Source: Reticulitermes speratus (lineage: Eukaryota; Arthropoda; Insecta; Blattodea; Rhinotermitidae). Taken from it: a DNA stretch of 64,000 nt. Below are positions 33,026 to 43,968 of this stretch, piece after piece. A program made the translations under genes and the position numbers. Where the stretch lies: positions 14,873,936 to 14,937,935 of the forward strand of contig JAJKFL010000008.1 in assembly GCA_021186555.1 (NCBI GenBank). Direction: 5' to 3'. Under the pieces are notes generated by a model. That model did not search any database. It had not been told where the DNA came from and saw nothing but the letters and a program-made list of their open reading frames with translations. Numbering within the stretch: the stretch's first letter is position 1; every line of letters starts with the position of its first letter.

Positions 33026-33690
33026 TTATAACATTCCACTGGAACAGATAAAAGATACTGTCTGGGTTAAACGAAGGATGATGAGTTGAATGGCACAAGT
33101 ACAACAGTTAGAGGAGATGAAAAATTATTACAGAATTTCAGCTGGCGAACCTCAAGAGGCAACGTGGGAGACATAGACGTATAATGGAGAATAATATTAA
33201 AGCCAATGTTAGGAAATAATATGTGAGCGTGTGGAGTGAATTCAGCTGTCTCAGGACAGTGTCTACCTGTGCACTCTCCATAACGGCGTAATGAATACCC
33301 ACTTCCCACAAGATATGGAGTATTTGCTGACAGGTTCAGTGACTATCAGCACCTATAGAAAGTCATCTCTACGCAGTTAGGCGTTGTACTGTACTTGACG
33401 TGGGAATCCTTTACAGTTGTGTGGTTAGTTTATGGACCACCATGTTTAGCATTAAAAAATGCCACGTTCTGTCCATACAGTTCAATTTTTGTGATTTGTG
33501 TGGTTCTCAGAACAAACAGCGATTATTCTTCTATACTGCATTAACTGATAAGTTTTTTTACAATCAAGAGTCAGTGTGTTCACTGCGCGGTACCGAATGA
33601 ATCTTTAAACAAAACGCAGGTTAATCTTAGAATTAAGTGTTAACAGTTTACCACATATCACCTGTCTAAATGCTTTTTTTATACTGTTAG
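33026..33690. promoter_or_regulatory. Upstream region of the lectin gene; promoter not located
   Basis: Not a recognised repeat. A pyrimidine-rich tract followed by TAG (about 33674-33690, 'ttttttatactgttag') sits just before the coding start and looks like a splice acceptor. The transcript may therefore begin in an untranslated exon further upstream. I cannot point to a TATA box or initiator with confidence. Confidence 0.35.
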
Positions 33691-33701
33691 TGGTCCTCAC
33701 C

Positions 33702-35284
33702 ATGCTTCGAGGTTCCGTGTGTGCGGTAGTGTTTGCGGTGTGTTTGTATACCGCTCAGAGTGACCCAGTTCAGCCAAAGGAGGATGCTGAACAGAAATGG
33801 TCCAAAGTAGCCCACACATACAATACGCTCAACAGGGTAAGCTACTACAAAGTGTATGAAGAAGCCAGCACGTGGTTCGAAGCCAGTAACGCTTGCGCAA
33901 CGGATGGCTCCCACTTGGTAATTATTAACTCTCAGGCGGAGGCAACAGAGGTGAAACGATATCTAGACTCCACCGTTGAAACATACATCATCGGATTTCA
34001 CGACCTGTTTCAGGAGGAGCATTTCCAAACTATACAATGTAAGTACTTGAACTTCTCTTTAAGTGTCTATAGCAGTGGTAAGGAATTATTTTATACTGCA
34101 ATGGCAAGCGACCATGACGTAAATTCTGGGAGGGAAACCTCTTGAAGGAAATAAATGTAGCCCCAAATATGACAAACAGCTATATACAGCTATATACTAC
34201 TCTCCGTTCCACAATAAACAAAACAAGAGGTTGCTTAAAATATGTTTCAGAATGAATTCGGAAAGTTTATTCTGAAACATAGGGCCACGCGGTGGCGCAG
34301 TTGGTTGAGGCACTGCGCTACAAACCGGAACGTCGCGGGTTCGATTCCCGATGGTATCACTGGAATTTTTCATTGGCATAATCCTTTCGGTCGCACTATG
34401 GCCCTGGGGTCGATTCAGCCTCTAACAGAAATGAGTACCAGGAATCTTTCCTGGGGGTAAAGGCGGCCGGTGCGTAGGGCTGACAACCTTACCATCTTCA
34501 TGTGCCGATTGTCTAAAAATTGTGGGAGCCTCAACCTCCTGGAACCCTAAGGGCCTGTAATGGGATTGCTTTACCTTTATTCTGAAACATAATCTTATAA
34601 CTGTATGTACTTTAAACAGATTATTTTGTCGGTATGTGAGATGCAAATAATAAAGGAAAGTAGTTTAGAAAGCTTATTTATTACTTAGGTGCATATTTAT
34701 TTATTTATCTACATTTCGAAAATGTTCACGATTGCACTATTTTCTGAATAATGTGTATGAGCTGGCAGCATTCCGTAAGTAGCTGTGTAATTGATCTTAC
34801 GGTCCGCTCAACAGACCAAACGGCTAGTCGCCAAATTCATAATTCGGGGGTCCGGACTGACTACCTGAGGAACCACATTGGCCACATGGTGGAAATACTG
34901 GCACTGGAATAGGTCTTTCTCCGAGTAGTTTGGTTTTATTCAGTCAATCATTAATCCATATATGCTGAATATGCATTCATCTATTACCCGCTGACGACTC
35001 AATACAAACCGCATGTCCTAGAGACGGGATCATCCCACCATGACAATAATACCTATCCTATGAACTCACTAAATATCGTCACTACCGCACTTACTCGATT
35101 TTCTGAAAGGTATTTTTGTTCCGTTGTAGGTGAAACTTTAGAAGAAGCAGGCTACACTACATGGGCGCCATTGGAACCCAGTAACTTCGCCAATGAAAAC
35201 TGTGGGGGTATCAACAACAATGCTCAACTAGTTGATATTCTTTGTACTGCTAAGTACCCGTTCATTTGTGAACATGAAACATAA
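33702..35284 (+). CDS. Secreted single-domain C-type lectin, two exons
   Basis: Join 33702-34038 and 35130-35284 gives a 163-residue protein. The start is the ATG in CACCATGC; the in-frame codon 12 bp upstream is GTG. The intron is GT-AG (GTAAGT at 34039, TTGTAG ending 35129), phase 1. Residues 1-20 form a signal peptide (hydrophobic [12 protein letters not shown], likely cut after Ser20). The lectin fold follows: [27 protein letters not shown], then exon 2. Conserved cysteines are 65, 137, 151 and 159, expected to pair 65-159 and 137-151. Cys113, made across the splice junction, is extra; relatives I recall have Gly there. The sugar/calcium motif is EPS (128-130) instead of EPN, and the WND equivalent is LVD (146-148). 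Calcium-dependent sugar binding may therefore be altered or lost. Insect proteins of this type act in haemolymph as immune recognition or developmental lectins, but the role here is not known. Confidence 0.88.
34266..34591 (+). repeat. SINE-F in lectin intron, perfect 16 bp TSD
   Basis: The duplication TTTATTCTGAAACATA is at 34266-34281 and 34576-34591. The element (34282-34575) has an A box GGTGGCGCAGTTGG and a B box GGGTTCGATTCCC (about 34338-34350), followed by a body sharing its core with SINE-C. It lies in the same orientation as the lectin. It ends GGGATTGCTTTACC rather than in poly-A. Confidence 0.95.
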
Positions 35285-35343
35285 AATTTAATGTCTCATT
35301 ATAGCGAAGTAAATTATGTAACGTAATTGAATTTCCATGGATT

Positions 35344-35349
35344 AATAAA
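35344..35349 (+). terminator. Polyadenylation signal of the lectin gene
   Basis: AATAAA 60 bp after the stop codon, followed within about 30 bp by a GT/T-rich stretch (GTGGTTTGTATTTTTT). This implies a short 3' untranslated region. Confidence 0.75.
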
Positions 35350-35384
35350 TTATTAGCAACTTGTGAAAAGTGGTTTGTATTTTT

Positions 35385-36295
35385 TAAGGAAAGTAATTAG
35401 GAATTCGTTCGCCAGTCATTAAGACACACTGTCAAACGGGGGACACGTAATTTAGCAGCAAACATAAATACTCTACTTATATAAAGCAGCGATGTGTGCC
35501 GATTTTAAAGGCAAAAATACATCTAAATTATGTACAAGAAGACAGTTCCTACCTCACAGAGAACAAACTCCGTCTCCACCACAAAGGTCAAACAGGTAAT
35601 GATGTTTATCGATGCATTTGGTTCTGACTGTGAAATATATGCGAAAAAAATTAACATATCTATTTTTATGAGAAGTACAGAATTTTGACACGTTAGACAA
35701 GACTGTAAACAGAGTTACATCGTCCTTTAAACGGTTTAAGTTCCAAGCTCCTGTTTTAATGTTTCCAACCTCTACGTAAGACAACTGAAAAGTAGTTTTG
35801 AAATTTCTAGTTTGAAATATAGTTTGATATATAGTTTATTAAAAGAAAATAAATCGAGAAGTAGCTTCACATTCCGATTTACTCAGTTCATAAAACAAAG
35901 ACATGCGTGAGCACTAAATTCTGAGAAAATTAAGGTGTTACTCGGGAATGACAAATTATATCTATGTATGAAAAATTATAGTTTTACAAATATCGAGTCT
36001 ATTAGGGCACCAAAATGAAGGAGCGCGAAATCAACAGGAGATGACGGCTGCATAGGAGAATTTACAGAAAAAAAAGCATGTTTCCCGGAAAAGCGGTACA
36101 GCACAGGTCATCACATGTGGGCTAAAAATTATATCACATAGGATCTTAAAGAAACAGGCTCTTGACAGTGTCCATCTGTAGGCTCTTGTGATATTTCGGA
36201 GACTTTCCTTATCAACTAAGCAACTGTCAGTTAAATTCACATGTATGGAGTTACAATGAAAATCTCTGGCTTAGACATTACAGCAATTTCAGCAA
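35385..36295. other. No gene seen downstream of the lectin
   Basis: No gene or repeat family recognised. Confidence 0.5.
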
Positions 36296-36299
36296 ACGG

Positions 36300-36420
36300 T
36301 CTAATTGTGGTCTTGTTAATTATGCCACGATACAGCATGGCAGGCTGTTACCAACGTTCGGATGAATATACTTCCTCCATCTTCAGGACAGAAGTGGGAT
36401 CACCTGTGACATGGACCATA
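36300..36420 (-). repeat. Hammerhead-type repeat, minus copy
   Basis: On the minus strand CCTGAAGATGGAGGAAGTAT, then TTCATCCGAACGTTGGTAAC. CTGAAGA and a GGA/TCC helix II are present, but GAAAC has lost one A. It pairs in opposite orientation with 36605-36692. Confidence 0.5.
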
Positions 36421-36604
36421 TTAAAACTATCCGTGCGCATTTACTCCTGCATTCCTCCCAGCAGGTTTGCCACTTTCCAGGTCTACGTGTCCTACCGACA
36501 CTCCAGGCATCCGTCTCATCCTAATCTCTGGCGCTGAATGGCCATTCCTCTCCTTGACACTAGTCCTGTAAAACTGGCTATTCTCCAAACCTCTAACGCT
36601 TTTA

Positions 36605-36692
36605 TCCTGCAGATGGAACCGATATTTAGTCCGGAGAGCTGGTTACCACGTATCAGACTACACACTCTCATATCCCAAAAATCTCTACCACC
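36605..36692 (+). repeat. Hammerhead-type repeat, plus copy
   Basis: CTGCAGATGGAACCGATATT, TAGTCCGGAGAGCTGGTTAC and 'agactacacactctcatatc' follow the order of the 57.4 and 25.5 kb repeats. The CTGANGA and GAAA boxes are mutated. Confidence 0.4.
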
Positions 36693-36727
36693 GCAAAGCG
36701 TAAAGTTATCGTTGTAATAAGGCATAC

Positions 36728-36743
36728 GGGGGGGGGGGGGGGG
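36728..36743 (+). repeat. Poly-G run (16 G)
   Basis: Uninterrupted G run. Its length is possibly unreliable. Confidence 0.9.
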
Positions 36744-36790
36744 TGCAGTTACAACTACAGTTACCTTCACGCCATGGTTCCTGTAAAAAG

Positions 36791-37089
36791 CAATCCCATT
36801 ACAGGCCTGGACACGCCCTTAGGGTTCCAGGAGGTTGAGGCTCCCAGATTTGTAGGCAATCAGCACATGAAGGTGGTAAGGTTGTCAGCCCTACGCACTG
36901 GCCGCCTTTACCCCCCAGGAAAGATTCCTGGTACTCATTTCTGTTAGAGGCTGAGTCGACCCCAGGGCCATAGTGCGACCGAAACGATTATGTCAATGAA
37001 AAATTCCAGTGACACCATCTGGAATCGAACCCGCGACGTTCCGGCTTGTAGCGCAGTGCCTCAACCAACTGTGCCACCGCGTGCCCCCC
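36791..37089 (-). repeat. SINE-F, full length, minus strand
   Basis: The right end is the head (GGGGGCACGCGGTGGCACAGTT on the minus strand) with a B box GGGTTCGATTCC (about 37021-37034). The left end is CAATCCCATTACAGG, the same terminus as in the other two copies. The TSD is unclear: ATGGT...AAAAG sequences flank both sides but do not align cleanly. Confidence 0.9.
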
Positions 37090-37103
37090 ATGGTAAAAGT
37101 AGC

Positions 37104-37195
37104 ATGTGCGTCTATCTTTGGGACGAATGGTAAGGAGCAAGTATGTAGGATGTGCGTCTATCTTTGGGACGAATGGTAAGGAGCAGGTATGTAGG
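37104..37195 (+). repeat. 46 bp direct duplication
   Basis: ATGTGCGTCTATCTTTGGGA starts at 37104 and again at 37150. The 46 bp units differ at one base or so. They begin right after the SINE-F head. Confidence 0.9.
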
Positions 37196-37720
37196 ATGTC
37201 GACACTGTCCGAAATGACAAATTTTGGGGTTTCACACGGACGTTCAGGTTGCATATATAGACATAAATGTCGGAAACGGTATCGTGGGACGAGAAAATGG
37301 ACAGCATAAAGTAACAGCTAAGTGCCCAGTGAGGCAATAAATGTGTCACAGTAGTGAAACCAGATTAGCGAGATATTACCAATAAACCTAGACCAAACAC
37401 TGAATTTACTGGCTTCGAGTAAGAGGAAATCGATTTTAGGCGTTCAAATCCCTGCGGAGTGACTACTAAATTCCCTACTCCGTGCGCAAGAAGCAGCTCG
37501 AAAGCCGCTCAACGGATTTTCATCGAACTTCACGTTATGCAGTTTCACTCAGAAATATTAACTCGGTCCAGTTCTGATTAAGATCGTACAAAAATAAGAG
37601 ACACTTTACATAATACCTGCATGTGTCTGCTCACGTCTCGAGAGTAAATCCTCATGCAGAGCACAGCACTAAAACCTTGTCGAACAAAAACTGTACAGGA
37701 AAATATAAGCACAGAATATT
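37196..37720. other. No gene seen; intergenic
   Basis: No recognisable feature. Confidence 0.45.
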
Positions 37721-37724
37721 TCGC

Positions 37725-37818
37725 AGGGGTGTGAAGTTCACCACTCACCTCCATCTAGCGCCCAGGTTAAGAATGAGTGGAGCTACACCGCTGCTCCCCC
37801 TATACGCTTTCATGGCAA
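37725..37818 (+). repeat. SINE-C 3'-region fragment
   Basis: 'aagttcaccactcacctcca', 'cccaggttaagaatgagtgg' and 'gctccccctatacgctttca' are the reverse complement of the SINE-C 3' body, so this fragment lies on the + strand. Confidence 0.7.
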
Positions 37819-37938
37819 GGACAAGATTTGACATTTCTTAAAACGCCGAAATGGAAGTACAAAAGAGTGCAGTCTTATCCTAAGCAACAGATAGATGTAA
37901 TTAGTCAGCTTTAGTTCTGGTTACCTTTTTTGTTTTAT

Positions 37939-38210
37939 GAAGGGCCCCGCAGCAGATGCTACGGATGCACCGCAGCCTTGAGGCTTATTGTGTAACCCTG
38001 TGATGAAGATGATTAGTTTTTTTCGTTTTTCAGAGTAATGGAGCACTGGTGGAATGAAATTGACAGGGGAAAACCGAAGTACTCGGGGAAAAACCTGTCC
38101 CAGTGCCACTGTGTCCATCACAAATCCCACATGGACTGACCCCCGGATCGAACCCGGGCCTCCGCGGTGAGAGTCCGGCAACTAACCGCCTGAGCCATGG
38201 CACGGCCTTC
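37939..38210 (-). repeat. SINE-D, full length
   Basis: The head at the right reads GGCCGTGCCATGGCTCAGGC with B box GGGTTCGATCC (about 38147-38157). The body has 'cagtgccactgtgtcc' and the 3' end starts 'agggccccgcagcagatg'. A short TTACCTT on each side may be a remnant duplication. Confidence 0.9.
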
Positions 38211-39080
38211 TGTTTACCTTAACCACAGCTAATGAACCCCAATACGCAGAGACAGGATGCTTCGTGCGACCCACAGCCAGAATGGACGCGGTTGTGAAAA
38301 GAAAAATATTTGTCCTTTCCGAGAACCGAATCTTGGTCAACCAGTCCGAAACCCGGTCACTATACTGTTACTGCGGTTCATAAAATGAGTTAGGTACAAG
38401 TTGACAAATGAATTATGCGGGAGGTGGCCTCGGAACATAAAACGTGAGGTTCTGATAATATCTGGAAATCAGACAAAAATTTGTTGATCACAAGAAAAAT
38501 GTCATAATATTTAGAAAACCACATGCAATAGTATTTGAGGGCAAACAGAGATAAGGCATGAATACTTTCTATTGGGAAATAGTGCATGATTTTTGTAGTG
38601 GCTGTGTAATGATACAGGCATACAGATTACACTACACTTATTCTGTCAATTTCCTGATAAATTCTGAGTAATTAACTTGTTTATTTCATCCACACACACA
38701 CACGTTTTACAGCTATCATAATACCTTGTATACTCGATATGCTGGAGTGTTTCAGGATGATGTCACTCACTGCTGATAGCGTGGGATTTGTCAACAGTAA
38801 ACACTCAAAGATTACTTGAAAATAATTATAAGGAAAATGTCTACAACACCTCATAATAATCGTCATCGCTATTCCGAGCAGGCTGGTGTAGCGGTAACCC
38901 TCCGATCATCCATGAGAAATGTACACTGTATACAAGAAGGGTAGAACCACAGTCCATTCTGAGTTTTTCGTGTGTTTCTGTAGTCCCTACAGGTAAATGT
39001 CGGAATAACAACGTACATGCAACCACAATTGCTACCTTCCAATTTTCCTCCAATTCATCACGCATTAATTATCCCACAAA
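38211..39080. other. No gene seen; possible tRNA-like relic at 38880-38990
   Basis: 'aggctggtgtagcggtaacc' followed by a weak B-box-like GGGTAGAACCACAGTCC resembles the head at 62.79 kb. It is otherwise featureless. Confidence 0.35.
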
Positions 39081-39081
39081 G

Positions 39082-39339
39082 CCGATACGGGTGTCTGTGC
39101 GCTCTAAGGCGTAGGTCTGTGGCAAGCTTGATTGCTGGGTTCCCGGGTTCGAATTCCGCTGACGGCACGGCTGTTCTTCTCTTGTGTTTGTTGTGTGTTG
39201 TGTAGGTAGCGGCCTCTGCGACGAGATGATCACTCTTTCAGAGGAGTGCTGACGGGTGTGCGTGTCTAATTGCGTGTGATCTAGAAACCTCAACAATGAG
39301 ACGGCCTAGGCCCGAGTTGGGCTGTAGCGCCAAAAAAAT
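39082..39339 (+). repeat. SINE-A, diverged full-length copy
   Basis: Head relic GCTCTAAGGCGTAGGTCTGT, B box GGGTTCGAATTCC (39145-39157), then 'gtagcggcctctgcgacgag' and 'gacggcctaggcccgagttg', ending in an A run. No duplication was found. Confidence 0.85.
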
Positions 39340-39635
39340 GATCCTATCATGGATAGGCACTGAAAGAGTCGTAAAATAAACTACACCGTCATAATCGTCA
39401 TCTGCTTTACCCATTCATTCTAGATTCCTCCGGCTCAAAGTTTCATCGCAGGATTGGTTCTTCCAACTTTTGAGCAACCCTCCTGCATTAATCTATGCAT
39501 TTGTTAGTAAAATCGTCTGCGAAATCTAAGCGAATCCGCTATTTGGAGGTGGCTGAATGAATTCGTTCGATACTCGATCATATTGTCCAAATAACTAAGT
39601 CCATGCATCATAATCCTCATTGACGAGCTACTACT
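39340..39635. other. No gene seen
   Basis: No recognisable feature. Confidence 0.45.
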
Positions 39636-39637
39636 CG

Positions 39638-39765
39638 TATTTTACCAGCTAGGAAAGAAATTCCACGCATTCTACGAAACACAAAGATTTACAACCATGC
39701 TCACAACAGCTCCCCACTCGTCCCTAGCCTGAACCAGATCAATCCACTGCACGCAGTTATTTTGT
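39638..39765 (-). repeat. LINE 3'-end fragment
   Basis: 'aagaaattccacgcattcta', 'cgtccctagcctgaaccaga' and 'tcaatccactgcacgc' match the internal part of the 2.4 and 25 kb copies. The tail is missing. Confidence 0.65.
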
Positions 39766-40685
39766 GTGCGATGTTAGGTATGTTTAGACTATGTGTGTTT
39801 GTTTTATTTCAGTCACACCTTGAACATCAGTCATGTCACGTCTTGTAACTATGCTCTGTTGTTGTTTAATTATGGTTCAGCAACCTGATCCACAACCTTT
39901 ACTGTCGCTTAATTCATTTCTCAAACATTACCGAAACAACTACAAAGAAGCCACAATTCTTGTAGTCATAAACACCAAACTCTGGATACCACACAAGAGG
40001 ACATATCAACTGCTTCACGTCGCTCACACTAAGTCATCTGACGGGTTCGTGTGAACACGGTAATGGCCCACGAATACGTGGACTTTCTTAGCCGCATATT
40101 TATATTTTCCAATAATTCTGCTCCAAGGAGTCAGATGAACGTAATTATATACATGCGCATGTAATATTCTGGCCTGTGATTTTATGCACACAATGTACTA
40201 ATTTAACAGGTCAATACAATGTAGAGAAAAAAGAGGTAAATACACCGCAACGCAGTGTCCCTGTATGTGGCAGCGTATTAACATTGTCACGAGATTATCT
40301 GTCAAAGGCCGTACACATTTTTTCTGCATAGCTACAGGACCCAAATCGTGGCAGAATTACTGCAGTATGTTGTAATCTTGCATGCAGAATACGACACAGA
40401 AGGGCAGAACACTATACAGTGGTTTGTGACCATTTGCATTGAATGCTGAGACAGTGTCTGTTTCTGCTTGGTTACGAGAACAAACACTTCAGTTAAGTAT
40501 GAACAAATGCTGTCTAAACACAGTGCAGAACTAGGGAAATACACGTAACTGGCAAAATTCATCCCTAAATTCAATACAAATTTCAACATACTATTACATT
40601 CCATAATTTTTTCTTCTTCTCTTTTTCTTCCTGTAATTATGGAGCTGGAAATTTGTGACGAACGAAGTTGGCCGAAACTGTGACG
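39766..40685. other. No gene seen; intergenic
   Basis: Short frames at 39833-40054 and 40332-40604 have no motif. Confidence 0.45.
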
Positions 40686-40689
40686 CTTC

Positions 40690-40835
40690 TGATGTGTTTG
40701 GTACGAATCTCGGCGGAGGAACCGGTTATACTGGCTGAGAGTTCTCTGGATTCTCGCAATCCTCTTAGGTAAATACCGGCCTAATGCCTAAAATTCGGTC
40801 ACGATCGCTTCCTTTCACTCCGTTTCCGGGTTGTT
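40690..40835. repeat. Possible degenerate SINE
   Basis: 'ggattctcgcaatcctctta', 'ggtaaataccggcctaatgc' and 'ggtcacgatcgcttccttt' have the feel of a widespread insect tRNA-SINE tail (AAATGCCGG..., GGCCACGGCCGCTTCC). The match is loose and from memory. Confidence 0.3.
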
Positions 40836-41056
40836 ATTCTTAGTTTTCATACTACCGGAAGCTACTGTATTCCTGCGATACCATAAATAAATGTCAGTTT
40901 GTGTACAATCCGCAAAATCCCCTCTCAAAGAGTAGCCTTTCCTTTTTTTCTTGACCTCAACTTCGCGGATTTATGATTTCATGCTGTCTTGACCACCTGT
41001 CTTTATTCCACCTACCGGGTCTTTCTGCCTCTTATCATTCGCAATAATATTTCCAA

Positions 41057-41297
41057 CTAAAGTAAAGTAAAGTAAAGTTGTAACTGTACATACCATGAAG
41101 GTATAACCTCGGCACTAGATGGGGGTGAGTGGTCAGCTTTGCTTCCGAGAAAACAGCCCCCCGGTACCCACCGAACAGAATGTGCCACTAAGCCGGTTTG
41201 GTCGTTTTGGAGAAGAGACAGATCTCTTGCTCCTGCCGGGAATGGAACCACAATTCGTCGCTTCTACAGGCCGTACTCGATATAGCGACTACATTGT
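41057..41297 (-). repeat. SINE-C with GTAAA tail
   Basis: The AAAGTAAAGTAAAGTAAAGT tail (left) is followed by 'cctcggcactagatgggggt', 'ccggtacccaccgaacagaa' and a B-box-like GGTTCCATTCCCGG (about 41238-41252). The core is partly deleted between 41143 and 41160. Confidence 0.8.
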
Positions 41298-42190
41298 GGA
41301 CTGGAAGACTGAGTTACATTATAAAAAGGGCTACTAATTGGTTTGTTTTCGCAACGACGCCCACACTGTCTCTCAAATCCTACAAGTATTGCGCATTCTT
41401 TTCTGCATCGTCAATCCGACAACTATCCTCCAACTAGTTACGAGATTAAGAACTCGTGGATATTTAATTTAATTTCAAAATCCATTATCCCAGTGGGACG
41501 CCTAAAAACAGGTGCGACTTTACTTTCACTTGATAGAATTAATTCTGTAAATGCGGAATTGTAATTGAGGAAACTGTTACGTGTGAAAGCGTCCATGCCA
41601 GAACTCAACTACTCTGCGAGTGTACAATCAATACCAGTTTTATTCTCTGTAAATGCCGTTTGTGGTTGGATACCTGACAGCTACACTATAGCATCAGACA
41701 CTGGTCCAGGGAGAGACGGTGTCGAGTAGAGACACAGACATATCGAGACAGGTTGTAGTAAACCTCTGACCACATGAATTATTTATAACAGGGGAAGTTC
41801 ACTTCAGAGTCTTTGAAATTCAACAACGACCCAAGTTACATAATGTAGGGATACAGTCTTGTTATTACACAGGTCTGTATTTTTACGCAGTCTGATGATT
41901 GTTTTAGACATCGAAAATAAACTGACTTCTTCAAATGTGCGAAAAATTTTTTTTATTTACTGAATTCCAATTTTAAACTCAGATTTAAGGGTAAATATAT
42001 TTTTAAGCACCGGGATGATGACACATGTTGACGGAACATCAAACTCATTACAATCTCGATATTCTTTGTTTAGGACTGCACTGTGAAGGGCACAGAATGA
42101 CAGTAATCTTTATACAGTCGAGTACTAATTCCATAATGCGAAGTTCTTAGACAGCTGATAACCGCTCAGTTCGTGAAAAGAAATCTCCCT
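41298..42190. other. No gene seen; intergenic
   Basis: Overlapping short frames at 41198-41564 without motifs. Confidence 0.45.
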
Positions 42191-42192
42191 TT

Positions 42193-42440
42193 TTATGAAA
42201 CTCGAAGGCCGATTACTACCTTTACAGAATTTTCCGCTTTTTTTGTCCTGAACCAGATTAACTCAGTACCTCTCTTTTGTAATGTCCATTTCAGTATTAC
42301 TTTCCATCGAAACTAAGGTCTCGCAAGTGGTCTCCTACTTTAGGGGTTTCCGACAAAATTTTGTACGTGATTCTTATTTCTCTCATACGTCATACACTTT
42401 TTGCTCCTTGACTTCTCATCCCAATAACATTCGGTACATG
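42193..42440 (-). repeat. LINE fragment, diverged
   Basis: 'tttatgaaactcgaaggccg', 'tgtcctgaaccagattaact' and 'atttctctcatacgtcatac' follow the order of the 25.0 kb copy with many changes. Confidence 0.5.
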
Positions 42441-42950
42441 CAGAACCTGGTGCCTTTCAGAGTAAATCTATTACTAAACTGTGCGAACATACATACTCTA
42501 CCGACGGACGGACAGACTTCCTTCCGGTTCAGTTTATATCATACATCATTCTGCAGCTGTAACTCGATGCAGTGTTTCAGAAAAGAAATTATCGAAAAAT
42601 CTGTCCTTTCGTCTTTAGGCCATAGTTTATGAATTATATATATTATTTTAAGATTTGAGGGCCACAGGACTATACGGTGTCACATCCTAAAAGGTTATTC
42701 TACATTAATCTGACAGGCCTATTTTATATTTTCAGAATTCAGCTTTCTGACAGACAAATCATATTTGTATCTACAGAACGCTTTACTGCAAAAGACAACC
42801 ACACCCACACACGTGTATTTTCTTTGCTATATCCTGTAACTTCAGATTAACGCTGAACTGGATCTTTCACGGGGCGGAAGAAATGGTTAGCAGAAGACAT
42901 TTGTCGTAACGATACAGCAACTGACATCACAGCGGAAGTATTCTCATGCC
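42441..42950. other. No gene seen
   Basis: No recognisable feature. Confidence 0.45.
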
Positions 42951-42965
42951 AGATGTGAGTGTCTC

Positions 42966-43135
42966 ACAACGGTTCAAGTATTTTGTCACGTGACGCCGTG
43001 TAGCTTGTAATGCAGTTTCAGACGTTTCGAAAGAGCTTGCTACGTCTATCTTCAGGGTGGTCCAAAAACATACTACCATGAAGATGGAGTCTGCAAACTC
43101 CTCCAAAACATCGGTAACTATACATAAACTCGCGC
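42966..43135. repeat. Inverted pair of hammerhead-type repeats
   Basis: Minus strand: CCTGAAGATAGACGTAGCAA, CTCTTTCGAAACGTCTGAAAC (42990-43058). Plus strand: CATGAAGATGGAGTCTGCAA, ACTCCTCCAAAACATCGGTA (43078-43122). The two face away from each other across about 20 bp. The minus copy keeps CTGAAGA and GAAACGTC; the plus copy has lost both. Confidence 0.55.
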
Positions 43136-43560
43136 AAAGTCTTAACCCAGTAGACTTCAATATTTAGAATAAAGTCTGTTTGACCTCCATTATTGGAAGT
43201 GAATGAAGGCAGATGCCTAGGATAATAGAAATACATCTTTCACCATTTATCGTAATTTGGGCGTAATGTTTGTGTGAAGTAAATGCAATAAAACGTAGAT
43301 ACAGTAATTTAACCGTTTATCTTAGTGGTAAATATGCGTACCACCCTCTGTAACATTACGAAGATCTGCATTTTTGTCGTAACGTATTCGTGGATTTCCG
43401 TATGATTCTCACAATTAATACTAATCATTTCCCTAACCAACATTACCTGACAGGTCTTTATAACGGACATGGACTATGTTCTCTGTGAATAGAAAGTTGA
43501 AGTTCTATGTAGAATGTAGAGGTATGTCAGTGTTTAAAGCACTGAAACAATATTTTGAAT
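43136..43560. other. No gene seen
   Basis: No recognisable feature. Confidence 0.45.
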
Positions 43561-43563
43561 TTA

Positions 43564-43968
43564 AAAAATACAGTGCTGTAGTAGACACAATGTACAGACA
43601 CGTTAACAAGACAGTTCTCTAATACGTAAAACAATTTCACAAAATACAGTGCTGTAGTAGGCACAATGTACAGACACGTTAACAAGACAGTTCTCTAATA
43701 CGTAAAACAATTTCACAAAATACAGTGCTGTAGTAGGCACAATGTACAGACACGTTAACAAGACAGTTCTCTAATACGTAAAACAATTTCACAAAATACA
43801 GTGCTGTAGTAGGCACAATGTACAGACACGTTAACAAGACAGTTCTCTAATACGTAAAACAATTTCACAAAATACAGTGCTGTAGTAGGCACAATGTACA
43901 GACACGTTAACAAGACAGTTCTCTAATACGTAAAACAATTTCACAAAATACAGTGCTGTAGTAGGCCT
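43564..43968 (+). repeat. 76 bp tandem array, 5 near-identical units
   Basis: CAGTGCTGTAGTAG begins at 43571, 43647, 43723, 43799, 43875 and, as a partial unit, 43951. The full units appear identical except that the first has AGACAC for AGGCAC. Each unit contains ACACGTTAACAAGACAGTTC. There is no frame without stops. Confidence 0.97.

Noticed and set aside
33690..33701. Upstream GTG start for the lectin (adds MVLT)
   Set aside because: The codon is GTG in a eukaryotic gene, and a likely splice acceptor ends exactly there. The ATG at 33702 in CACCATGC gives a proper signal peptide.
34039..34145. Continuation of the lectin frame past GTAAGT to a stop at 34145
   Set aside because: It lacks the EPx, C137, C151 and C159 part of the domain, whereas joining to 35130 restores the full fold. 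Read-through is treated as intron.
37021..37034. B-box sequences (GGTTCGATTCC and relatives) as real tRNA genes
   Set aside because: In each case the acceptor stem does not close, and the segment continues into a SINE body with family-wide similarity, often between target duplications.
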